Positions 32,020 to 40,732 of a stretch of 64,000 bases of DNA are shown here, one piece after another (the first letter of the stretch is position 1; every line of letters begins with the position of its first letter). The translations under genes were made by a program, and so were the position numbers. Under the pieces are notes generated by a model that ran no database searches, was not told the DNA's origin, and saw only the letters and a list, made by a program, of their open reading frames with translations. This stretch comes from Salvia splendens (lineage: Eukaryota > Streptophyta > Magnoliopsida > Lamiales > Lamiaceae), in NCBI RefSeq assembly GCF_004379255.2, contig NC_056048.1:5986001-6050000 (forward strand), written 5' to 3'.

Positions 32020-35000
32020 ATGACCGAAGTCATACCGGAGCCGAACTCGATGACAGTTCAGCTGTACGAAGACGATCCATCCAGAACGGTTAAGATCGGC
32101 TTCGCGGGAACGCCTCTACTTCGGGAAAAAACCATCCAGCTCCTCAAGGAGTACAAAGACGTCTTTGCATGGTCTCCGTTGGACATGACCGGAGTGCCCC
32201 CCGAGGTAATCACTCATCGTTTAAATATTGATCCTTCGGTCCGGCCGATAAAACAGAAGCAAAGACTCTTTGCGGCAGAACGAAGTCAAGTCATCCATGA
32301 CGAAGTCCGTCAATTATTGAAGGCGGATGTGTTATTCGAAGTGAAGTATCCTTCGTGGGTGGCCAATCCTGTCATGATCAAGAAAAAGGAAGGAGGATGG
32401 CGGATGTGCATAGATTTCACCGATCTAAATAAGCACTGTCCCAAAGATTGCTATCCCCTTCCGAACATAGATAAAAAAGTAGAAGCTCTGATAGGCTTTG
32501 AAATTTTTTGTTTTCTTGATCTATACAAAGGATACCATCAGGTTTTAATGGATGAGATTGACGCTTCAAAAACGGCCTTCATTACTGATTTCGGCATTTT
32601 CGCTTATAAAAAGATGCCATTCGGTTTAAAGAATGCCGGAGCCACTTATCAAAGGATGGTAGACAAGCTTTTTCGGCACCTGATTGGAAAGGAAGTCGAA
32701 GTATATGTTGACGATATAGTCGTCAAGAGCAAAAGCACCTCGGAGTACGAGCACAACCTCAAGTCCACTCTCAACGTGCTCAAGAAAGCCAACCTCAAAC
32801 TTAATCCCCAAAAGTGTACCTTTTTGGTAGATTCGGGAAAGTTTCTGGGTTGTTGGGTTTCAAAAGACGGACTCAAGGCAAACCCCTCAAAAGTTCAAGT
32901 CGTTCAGAACATGGCAATGCCGAAGTCCATACATGACGTGCAAAGGCTAACCGGATGTCTAGCCGCACTGAGTCGATTCCTTTCCCAAGCAGCCGAAAAG
33001 CAACTGCCGTTCTTCAAGGTGTTGAAAAAGGCACCAAAGTTCGAGTGGGGAGCCGAGCAGAAAAAGGCCTTTGACGAGCTCAAAAGTTATCTAGCCGAGC
33101 TTCCTATTCTCTCTGCTCCAGCCGAAGCCGAAGTACTATTCTTATACTTAGCGGCATCGGATCAAACCATCAGCGCGGGGCTTGTACGAGAAGAAGGCCT
33201 AAAGCAGTTTCCCATCTACTTTACAAGCCGAGCATTAAGAGGTCCAGAAACAAGGTATCAACCTCTGGAAAAAATTGCTCTGGCGTTAGTAAATGCAGCA
33301 AGGAGACTGCGGCCATACTTCTATGCTCACAAGGTATGCGTCTTAACCGATCTACCTCTTCGGCAAGTTTTGACCAAGCCAGAAGCATCAGGCAGAATCG
33401 CCAAGTGGGCTATAGAGTTGGGAGAGCACACAATTGAATATCTACCTCGGAAAGCCATCAAGGGACAAGCCTTGGCAGATTTTCTTGCAGAAGCGAAGTT
33501 CGATCAAGCAATTCCTGTTATTGCCGAACAGAAGAATTCTGCCAATGCCGAACTAGCACAGCCCTTGGAATCCGAAGTAGAGCCGCCGGACTGCTGGAGC
33601 GGATTCGTAGATGGAGCTTCAAACAAGATGGGAAGTGGAGCTGGTATTTTACTTGTCGCTCCCGACGGACACGAGGTAACCTACTCACTTCGTTTCCTAT
33701 TCCCCACTACTAATAATGAAGCCGAGTACGAAGCCCTCCTGGCCGGACTCCAGTTAGCGCAAAGTCTGCTCGTCAAATCTCTCAAAGTCCATTGTGATTC
33801 ACAAGTCATAGTAAATCACATGTTGGGTACAAGTGAAGCTCGTGACGAGAGAATGAAGAAGTATTTGGACAAAGCGCGAAGCATCAGCCGGAGTTTCTCC
33901 TATTTTCGGATAATCCGCATTCCTAGAGCGGAAAATAGCCGAGCAGATACCTTAAGTAAGTTGGCCTCAGATCCGAGCTCAAAGGCGGAAGAATTAATGC
34001 ATCGAAGCATTGATGAAGCCGAGGTACATTCAGTATCCAGCTCGCCGAACTGGATGACGCCGATCTTGCAGTATCTGGATCAAGCACAATTGCCCGAGGA
34101 TAAGAGAGAAGCTCGGAAGATCACGTGCCGAGCACTTCGGTACGAACTTCATGAAGGAGTCCTCTTTAGAAAGTCTTACCTCCAGCCGTTATTACGGTGC
34201 GTAGGACCAGAAGAGACGGACTACATCCTCAGAGAAGTTCATGAAGGATCGTGCGGTAGCCACATCGGAGCCAGAGCTTTAGCTAAAAAAGTTCTGAGAT
34301 GGGGATATTATTGGCCAACCATGGTACAAGAGGCAGTGCAGCTCGTCAAGAAGTGTACGAAGTGCCAAATTCATGCAAATGTCCCAAGGATGCCGCAGAC
34401 CGATCTATACACTATGCAAAGCCCTTGGCCTTTCATGCAATGGGGCATAGACATAGTGGGACCACTTCCTCAAGCTCCTCGGCAAATGAAATTCCCTATC
34501 GTTGCCGTGGACTACTTCACGAAGTGGGTGGAGGCTGAACCATTAGCTACGATAACGAGCTCAAAGGCATTGGACTTCGTCTGGAAGAACATAGTGTGCC
34601 GATTTGGCATACCCCACATCCTCATCTCGGATAATGGGACTCAGTTCACCGACAAGACGTTCAAGAATTGGTGCCAAGAGCTGAACATTCAACAGCGGTT
34701 CACTTCGGTCTCCCATCCCCAAGCAAACGGACAAACGGAAGTAACGAACCGGATTCTGGTGAAAGGGTTAAAAGCTCGGTTAGAACAAGCCAAAGGACAA
34801 TGGGTAGAAAATCTCCCTCAAGTCCTATGGTCCTACCGAACTACACCCAAAACCTCCAACGGTGAAACTCCGTATAGCCTGGTGTACGGCACTGAAGCCG
34901 TAATTCCGGTGGAGATCGGCGTACCCAGTCCCCGAACTCTAAATTTCTCCTCAGAAATGAATGACGACGGACTGAGAGCAGAACTAGATCTCGCCGAAGA

Positions 35001-35283
35001 AAGAAGAGAATTGGCGTGCATAAAAGCAGCCAAGTATAAGGAGCAAGTAGCCCGGTATTATAACCAAAGGGTGAAAAAGCTTCAATTTCAAGTGGGAGAT
35101 CTCGTCTTGAGAAACAACGAAGTAAGCCGAGCAGAAAAGCTGGGCAAACTCGAACCCACCTGGGAGGGTCCATATCGGGTGTCCGAAGTCCTCGGCAAAG
35201 GGTCTTATAAATTGACTCACATGTCAGGAGAACAAGTACCCCGAACATGGCACGTCTCCAACCTCAAGAAGTACCACTTGTAA
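32020..35283 (+). CDS. retrotransposon Pol: RT, RNase H, second RNase H, integrase
   Basis: 1087 codons, numbered from ATG 32020, though translation may begin by readthrough from Gag-Pro. The reverse transcriptase has MCIDFTDLNK, MPFGLKNAGATYQRM and the catalytic Y229-V-D-D. The Ty3-type RNase H follows at about 370-490. The extra plant Tat-type RNase H has D531 (FVDGASN), the Glu of NNEAEYEAL, D593 (HCDSQ) and D643 (RADTLSKLAS). Integrase has the zinc finger H741/H748/C779/C782 and the catalytic triad D811, D871, E907 with the canonical 35-residue D-E spacing. A GPY/F-like C-terminus (WEGPYRVSEVLGKGSYKL) follows, without chromodomain. All active-site residues are present, so the protein looks competent. 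It copies the RNA to DNA and inserts it. Confidence 0.94.
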   Translation: MTEVIPEPNSMTVQLYEDDPSRTVKIGFAGTPLLREKTIQLLKEYKDVFAWSPLDMTGVPPEVITHRLNIDPSVRPIKQKQRLFAAERSQVIHDEVRQLLKADVLFEVKYPSWVANPVMIKKKEGGWRMCIDFTDLNKHCPKDCYPLPNIDKKVEALIGFEIFCFLDLYKGYHQVLMDEIDASKTAFITDFGIFAYKKMPFGLKNAGATYQRMVDKLFRHLIGKEVEVYVDDIVVKSKSTSEYEHNLKSTLNVLKKANLKLNPQKCTFLVDSGKFLGCWVSKDGLKANPSKVQVVQNMAMPKSIHDVQRLTGCLAALSRFLSQAAEKQLPFFKVLKKAPKFEWGAEQKKAFDELKSYLAELPILSAPAEAEVLFLYLAASDQTISAGLVREEGLKQFPIYFTSRALRGPETRYQPLEKIALALVNAARRLRPYFYAHKVCVLTDLPLRQVLTKPEASGRIAKWAIELGEHTIEYLPRKAIKGQALADFLAEAKFDQAIPVIAEQKNSANAELAQPLESEVEPPDCWSGFVDGASNKMGSGAGILLVAPDGHEVTYSLRFLFPTTNNEAEYEALLAGLQLAQSLLVKSLKVHCDSQVIVNHMLGTSEARDERMKKYLDKARSISRSFSYFRIIRIPRAENSRADTLSKLASDPSSKAEELMHRSIDEAEVHSVSSSPNWMTPILQYLDQAQLPEDKREARKITCRALRYELHEGVLFRKSYLQPLLRCVGPEETDYILREVHEGSCGSHIGARALAKKVLRWGYYWPTMVQEAVQLVKKCTKCQIHANVPRMPQTDLYTMQSPWPFMQWGIDIVGPLPQAPRQMKFPIVAVDYFTKWVEAEPLATITSSKALDFVWKNIVCRFGIPHILISDNGTQFTDKTFKNWCQELNIQQRFTSVSHPQANGQTEVTNRILVKGLKARLEQAKGQWVENLPQVLWSYRTTPKTSNGETPYSLVYGTEAVIPVEIGVPSPRTLNFSSEMNDDGLRAELDLAEERRELACIKAAKYKEQVARYYNQRVKKLQFQVGDLVLRNNEVSRAEKLGKLEPTWEGPYRVSEVLGKGSYKLTHMSGEQVPRTWHVSNLKKYHL

Positions 35284-35538
35284 GAGACAAAAGTCCGGTC
35301 AGTCCGTCTCGTGTCTAGTTCGGTCATAGGGGTATGTGTTTTTATTCGTTTGTTTTTTACTTGTACCTTTTACTTGTCGTTTTAAAAAAAAAGGGTTTAA
35401 AGTTTTTTTTCCTTCGTCTTTTTCATTTTTTCCCTATGTGTTTTGTCTCTATGTGCTTGTCGTCTCTTACAAATGGTACCAAGGTATATCGTTCTTTAAA
35501 GACTGATCCCCTTTTTAGATCGATTATTAAAGACTATT

Positions 35539-35703
35539 GTGAGTCCAAGCTTCTAAGGAGGATATAAGACCACAATTCAGCTTAACAAGCAGTCCGTCTG
35601 AAACGAACTGCAATAAGCCAACGATTGTGAGTCCAAGCTTCCAAGGAGGATACAAGACCGCAATTCAGCTTAATAAGCACTTCGTCTGAAACGAACTGCA
35701 ATT
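35539..35703 (+). repeat. 88-bp tandem repeat in the retrotransposon 3' region
   Basis: GTGAGTCCAAGCTTCTAAGG starts at 35539 and a close copy starts at 35627. The second copy is shorter. Untranslated, just after pol. Confidence 0.8.
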
Positions 35704-35929
35704 AGGGAAAGTCCGATCCACGCGATAAACCTCGCCGAATTAGGACGACCAAGTTCGGTCAAAGAAGTTTACCTCATAAGACCGGGGACGACCATGTCTA
35801 GTCAAAGAGGTTTACTGCATAAGACCACTTCGGTTAACTGGGAAAGTCCGATCCACGCGATAAAACTCGCCGAATTAGGACAAGGGAAAGTTCGATCCCG
35901 GCGACAAAAATCGCCAAATTAGAACACAA
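35704..35929 (+). repeat. interspersed GGGAAAGTCCGATC repeats
   Basis: Variants of GGGAAAGTCCGATCCACGCG followed by CGCCGAATTAGGAC occur near 35704, 35839 and 35882, separated by AGACC-containing words. Confidence 0.65.
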
Positions 35930-36090
35930 ACCAAGTCCGGTCAAAGATGTTTATTTCATCAGACCAAAGACGAGTCCGGTCGAAGATGTTTATTTCATCA
36001 GACCAAAGACGAGTCCGGCCAAAGATGTTTATTTCATCAGACCAAGGACCAAGTCCGGTCAAAGAAATTTACTTCATAAGACCGAGGACA
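35930..36090 (+). repeat. 39-bp tandem repeat in the retrotransposon 3' region
   Basis: Four copies of GAGTCCGGTCAAAGATGTTT plus ATTTCATCAGACCAAAGAC, with the AAGATG words at 35944, 35983 and 36022 (period 39). A diverged fourth copy starts at 36062. Such hypervariable arrays after integrase are typical of Tat-lineage elements. Confidence 0.85.
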
Positions 36091-36224
36091 AGTACGATGA
36101 AATTTTTTCGCTAAGCTGTAAATACAGTGTTAGAAGCGAAAACAAAATTTCATTTATCAAATCTTGTTCAGCATACAACTCCGCTACCCTACAAAATGGC
36201 GTTACGCTATTACAAAGGACTATT

Positions 36225-37013
36225 CTACTGTCCAGGGTTGCTGAAGTTAAGCCACCTATCTGCAAAATCCTCTGGAAGCCGAGTTCGGTTGTTCCGAGCA
36301 GATGAAGAATAAGCAGGTCGACGAGATGCTATCCTCGACCCAACGCCTCTTCCCCGAGCCCGAGAAGTCCTAACACCTCGGCGATGAAGAGTCTCTGCAA
36401 TAAGCATCTGCTGATCTTGCTCGCTCATAGTCACAACTCCTCGGCGAATTTCAGTCCGTCCCCGTCTTGACGATTCCGGTTGCTCCTGAGCCCGTTCTCG
36501 TCTTGACGTTTCCGGCTGTTCCGGAGTTCGTTGTTGGCTGGGAGTAGGATTTTGAACAAGGGAACCAGAGGTTTGATCTGGAGTGCGAGCATCTGTTGGC
36601 GCGATATGCCGGAGGAATCTCTCAATTGAGGGACGCCGGGCAAGAACAATGTCGTACCGAGAAGCCCAGCGCCGCAATGATTTCACGACTTGTTGGCAAG
36701 CCGAGCTCTCCAGCGCATTGTTCCTCCGGAGTACATTATACTCCTCCCACAGTTCGTCAACTCGTTCCTGAACTTCTGATATGGTCATTCCCCCGCGCAC
36801 ACGGATGTAATCCTCATACGCAGTCCTCTCAGCAATGGCCGTATTCAGCTCGGCCTCCAGATCTTTCTTATCGGACTCTAAGTCCTTGATATCGGCCTCC
36901 AGCTTCACTAAACGAGCCAGAAGCTCGTCATTCTTCGTCTGATCGGCTATAGCTCTTCTCTCAGCTTCGTCCAAAGCCGAAGAGTACAGCCGTTTCCAGT
37001 GAAGTATCTCCAT
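36225..37013 (-). CDS. antisense coiled-coil ORF of the retrotransposon
   Basis: 262 codons on the strand opposite gag-pol, starting at ATG 37013. The first half is predicted coiled coil by heptad pattern (LLARLVKLEADIKDLESDKK ... LEAELNTAIAERTAYEDY). The second half is Pro/Arg/Ser-rich with SRRxR repeats. It may be a separate protein, or the last exon of the antisense gene at 37213-39077. A donor at 37218 (GGA|GTATGA), just before that gene's stop codon, and an acceptor CCAAG at 37017 would join the two in frame as an 826-residue product. No homologue of known function is recalled. Confidence 0.55.
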   Translation of the reverse strand: MEILHWKRLYSSALDEAERRAIADQTKNDELLARLVKLEADIKDLESDKKDLEAELNTAIAERTAYEDYIRVRGGMTISEVQERVDELWEEYNVLRRNNALESSACQQVVKSLRRWASRYDIVLARRPSIERFLRHIAPTDARTPDQTSGSLVQNPTPSQQRTPEQPETSRRERAQEQPESSRRGRTEIRRGVVTMSEQDQQMLIAETLHRRGVRTSRARGRGVGSRIASRRPAYSSSARNNRTRLPEDFADRWLNFSNPGQ

Positions 37014-37212
37014 CTCCTTGGGTACAAAGCAGCTATATTAGTTCGGCAGCTATACCGAGCAGATAGTAAAATACAACAGGAATAAAGGCGAGTACGAAAA
37101 GCTATACGAAGACAAATGTAGAGAATTTTTCATTCACAAGGAAAATTTTTTACACTAAGGCTTCAAGGCCATTTTACAAGGAAGAAACTAGACTAAGAGA
37201 AGGGAGACGAAA

Positions 37213-39077
37213 TCATACTCCGCCAGCTTCGTCTCCGGCTCCTCGGTCTGGTACAGCTTCCTTCTCCTGGGCTACCTCAGCCTCGGCCTCGCCTCCTGCC
37301 GGCCTCGCCTCCGCCTCCTGATCGGCCTCCTTCTCCGGATGCCCGGCCCGCTCGACTTCGGCCTCCAGCTCCAGCGGCTCGGCCTCACCCTCTCCGTTGT
37401 AAGTCGAAGCGGGTGAAACGGGTCCCACGGAGGCAAAGATAGCCTCCAGGTTCTCGTCCCGATCAGCTCGACAACTCCGGACTCGGTCTGCAGAAAGCAG
37501 GACCGAGGATGAAGCGAGCTCCTCAAGGAGCGGCAGATTCTGAAGCCGAGCTGCTATCTCTCGGCTGTACAGAGGCAGCACGACGTCGGCCCCCTGCTCG
37601 CCCTTATCGGCAATTAGCCTTACCAGGCTACCGACAAAGGCCGAGAACTGGCTGCTCAAAAAGAGTTTCTCCGTGTAAACACGGAGAGCCTCCCCTTGAG
37701 CAACCACAGCAGCAGCATCGCTCCGCTTCGCCTGCTCTCGCTGGATGACGAGCTGGTTTTTGGCAAACTGAGCTTCATCCTGGGCCGAAATCCTAGCAGC
37801 TCTGGCCTTCTCAAATTTAGCCTCAGCCTGTTCGGCCCGATGACAAGCAGCCGCCAACTTCCTCTGCATCTCGGCATAGTCATTGGACGCTTTGGAGAGT
37901 TCGACGGCGACGAGCTTGGAGAGCATATCGTTCCTCTGAAAATGAATAAAGAAAAAAGTCAACAAAGGGACCACAAAAAATACAGAAAAAAAAAAAAAGC
38001 AAGGCCAGAAAATCAAGAAGAGAATTCACCTCGGCGAAGTCCGTGGGCCATAAAAACGGCTCACAGATATGTTCCGAAGGAGGCGCCAAGACCACGTCTT
38101 TCTCTGGCGCTCTCGGGGGCTTCTGGGCCTTCCCCCTCCCCTTTGCCGAAGTTGACTCCGGCTTCTTCGGATCCGAAGAGGTTTTTTGCCTTTTCGGAGT
38201 CCTCTCGGCATCAGACGCCGAGCTGGCGGTTTTCGGCCTCTCCGGCTCCTTGGACTCCGAAGATTTTCGGGTAGCCTTGTTCAGCATGTACACTGCCAAA
38301 AAGCAAGAAAGCAAGGTTAGTTTTCTTCGTTAAAGCAGTAGAACATAAAGGTAAAGAGAAATCCTCACCCTCGGCCTCTTCGTCCGAAGACGAGATGTCG
38401 AACACGACGTCGCCCTTGACGAGCTCAGACTCCGTGTATTGTTTCCTAACTATGGGAATCTTGTTGAGCTCGTCATCGAGCTCGGCCAATGGTTCTAACC
38501 GAGGGTGAGGAATCACGGACTTCGGCCCTCTCCAGGGGAAGCCCGGAGCCGCTGTCCTATTATAAAAAAAGAAGCGGTTTTGCCATTTCGGCCACTTGGT
38601 TTTGCAGAATGCCCTAAAAGGCTGTAAGGGGATCAAGTAAAACCAAGATCCCTTCCTTTTAAATTGGAAAAAATTAAGGATTGCCCGCAGAGACAGATCC
38701 TTATCTAACCTACGGAGTTCGGCAGCAAAAGCCGACAAGTGCCTCCAAGAATTCGGAGTCACCTGACCTAAAGGGAGTTGAAAAAAATCAAGAAACTCTA
38801 CAAAAGGTGGGGGAAGAGGGAAACGAAGCCCGCATTCTAAGCAGGCTTCGTAAACGGTGGCATAACCCTCCGGCGGATCGTTAGCCCTATGATCATCGTC
38901 GGGAACCACCGCCTTCCCCCCAGGAAAAGAGTATTTTTCGTAAAGGGATATCACAGTATCCTTACTCAAGATACTGTGAAAATACTCTACGGTCTTCTCC
39001 CCGGATTCTTTCCGGCTAGAAGACCCCTTACCCCCTTTTCTACCGCTACCAGACTCAGACGAAGAAGAAGCAGACAT
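37213..39077 (-). CDS. antisense spliced gene of the retrotransposon (putative gypsy-type transposon domain)
   Basis: Minus strand, three exons by GT..AG sites and phase: 39077-38369, 38292-38030 and 37935-37213, giving 564 aa. The start is MSASSSSESGSGRKGGKG. Residues of about 40-200 resemble the plant 'putative gypsy-type transposon' domain (PF04195 as I recall it), with PPEGYATVYEACLECGLRFP, PPFVEFLDFFQL and NSWRHLSAFAAELRRL. An acidic Ser-rich region, a Lys-rich segment, then a long Ala/Glu coiled coil (YAEMQRKLAAACHRAEQAEA) follow. A TATA-like GATAAATACC on the minus strand near 39216-39208 could serve as promoter. Antisense ORFs of unknown role are known in Tat elements such as Grande. 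Function is unknown. A fourth exon is possible (see 36225-37013). Confidence 0.65.
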
Positions 39078-39207
39078 GGTTCTTACTCTTTGAAAGTTTG
39101 AAGAAATCCTGAGGAAATTTTTGAAAGCGGAAGGAAATTTTTCACGCAAAAGATAGAGAGTGCAGAAGAAGCCAATAGCAAAGGTGTTCAAATGATGAAG
39201 AAAGGCG

Positions 39208-39217
39208 GTATTTATCA
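39208..39217 (-). promoter_or_regulatory. TATA-like motif for the antisense gene
   Basis: Reads GATAAATACC on the minus strand, about 130 bp upstream of the antisense start codon. Confidence 0.3.
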
Positions 39218-39413
39218 GATTTGGAAAAGATTTCAAATCATCGCACCGTTTCATATCCCACCTTTTCAGGATTCGACGGCCAGATTTTACTGTCGCATTT
39301 AATGCCGCATTTAATGCAGTCACGCGCAGGGCACGTCCCCCGACTTCAGCCTCCCCCCGTATTCCAGAATGCCGAAGTGACTCGCTTCGCCGAAGTGATT
39401 CACTTCGCTTTTC

Positions 39414-39425
39414 GGGGGGGGGTAG
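39414..39425 (+). other. polypurine tract
   Basis: A run of nine G followed by TAG directly abuts the 3' LTR. It would prime plus-strand synthesis. The single T before the LTR is unusual but minor. Confidence 0.75.
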
Positions 39426-40166
39426 TGATGGGGTGCGTACTAAACAAGCCCAACAGCAATGACGGCCCATCAGCCCAAAGCCCAAGGAAGAGTATGAGTT
39501 CGGCATTACCAAAGAGTTCGGCCTCAGCCTACAGCTCGGTAAAAGCCAACCTATCAAGCTCTGCTCTCAGGTCGGCATCAAGCTCTACTCTCAGATCGGC
39601 AACCAAAGCAGGAGTATGAGTTCGGCATTACCAAAGAGTTCGGCCTCAGCCTACAGCTCGGTAAAAGCCAACCAATCAAGCTCTGCTCTCAGGTCGGCAT
39701 CAAGCTCTACTCTCAGATCGGCAACCAAAGCAGTTCGGTCTCAGTATTCGACCGAACAAGGAGTTAGTGGACCCATACAGGATGTCCAACACACCCACTA
39801 CCACGTGGTGTCAACTCAGGCCACGATCGTAGGCCATGACCTACGCTACATCCACGATCTTAGGCCATGACCTACACGACATCCACGACTTAGGGTGGTG
39901 ATGCAAGCCACGATCTTAGTCCAAGATATAAATGGAACTTAGATCTGATATGAGAAGGTTAAGCTCTCTAGAGATAAAACACCATATAGCAAATAGCAAG
40001 TTTGTATTTGTAAGCTGTAGAAAACAGATCAAGCAATACAATCTTGCCCTCCCTTTTTCCCGTGGACGTAGATTTACTTCAGTAAATCGAACCACGTAAA
40101 TTCTTTGTGTCTGTATTTTCATTCTCTACCAGCATTTGCTAACATCAAAAATTCGCGGATCCATCA
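39426..40166 (+). repeat. 3' LTR
   Basis: 741 bp, the same length as the 5' LTR. No difference from it was found on reading the two side by side. It includes the same 122-bp duplication (39490-39733). Confidence 0.95.
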
Positions 40167-40171
40167 GCAAC

Positions 40172-40729
40172 CACTATATCTTTTGCATATTCTGACTTCC
40201 AATTCGCAATTTGCTTATTATTACTTCCTCATTTTCCCTCTGCCATGCACTATCTCAAATTGCTCCAATAAATATTAGTGTAAAATTGATCATTAGTTTA
40301 ATGTAAATTGATCACTGAAAGATATGCTGACAAATATTTAAAATAACAATATCATAGAGATTTGGCAATATATACTGAAATTTACCCGAAACATCTGTAC
40401 GAGTGAGTAAGAAATATTTGTATTTCACAAAAACTACTATTCTTACATTTTGATTAATAGAAATTGCTATTTTACATTCCCACCTTTATTGTATTTTCGG
40501 TTTGGTCGAGAATTGTAGTGAACCTAGTACTGCGAAAATGGGATATTGCATATGGCATTGTGGTTATAAAAATGCATGTGTCTTCAAAGTGAAAAATAAC
40601 AGCTCATTTTGGGCTTGCGTTTAGTTACTTTAATGAGATAAAGGCATCGAGCTTCACGCTTTCAAGTTTCACCCATCGTGTCTATAAAAGGCATTACTCC
40701 TTATATTTTAGTAGTAACTTTTTTCTCTC
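40172..40729. other. intergenic, no gene seen
   Basis: AT-rich gap between the retrotransposon and Harbinger element D. Confidence 0.45.
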
Positions 40730-40732
40730 TAA

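Larger units (their letters stand above)
29060..40166 (+). mobile_element. complete Tat-lineage Ty3/gypsy LTR retrotransposon
   Basis: An 11,107-bp element with two 741-bp LTRs starting TGATGG and ending CCATCA. It is flanked by a perfect 5-bp target duplication GCAAC (29055-29059 and 40167-40171). Order: 5' LTR, PBS, Gag-protease, one UAG, RT-RNaseH-second RNaseH-integrase, a tandem-repeat zone, opposite-strand spliced coding sequence, polypurine tract, 3' LTR. The second, plant-type RNase H after the Ty3 RNase H, the absence of a chromodomain, and the long 3' region with antisense coding mark the Tat group (Ogre, Grande, Retand relatives). The LTRs looked identical wherever I compared them and the sense reading frames are open, so insertion is recent. 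It sits 936 bp downstream of ANT. Confidence 0.93.

Noticed and set aside
34841..35248. 135-codon minus-strand frame opposite integrase
   Set aside because: Shadow of the strongly supported integrase C-terminus. Unlike 36225-39077, there is no domain or splice logic.
37213..38016. Hydrophobic N-terminus (FFFFSVFFVVPLLTFFF) of the minus-strand frame as a signal or membrane segment
   Set aside because: This stretch is the T-rich tail of intron 2 of the antisense gene read in frame. The exon starts at 37935.
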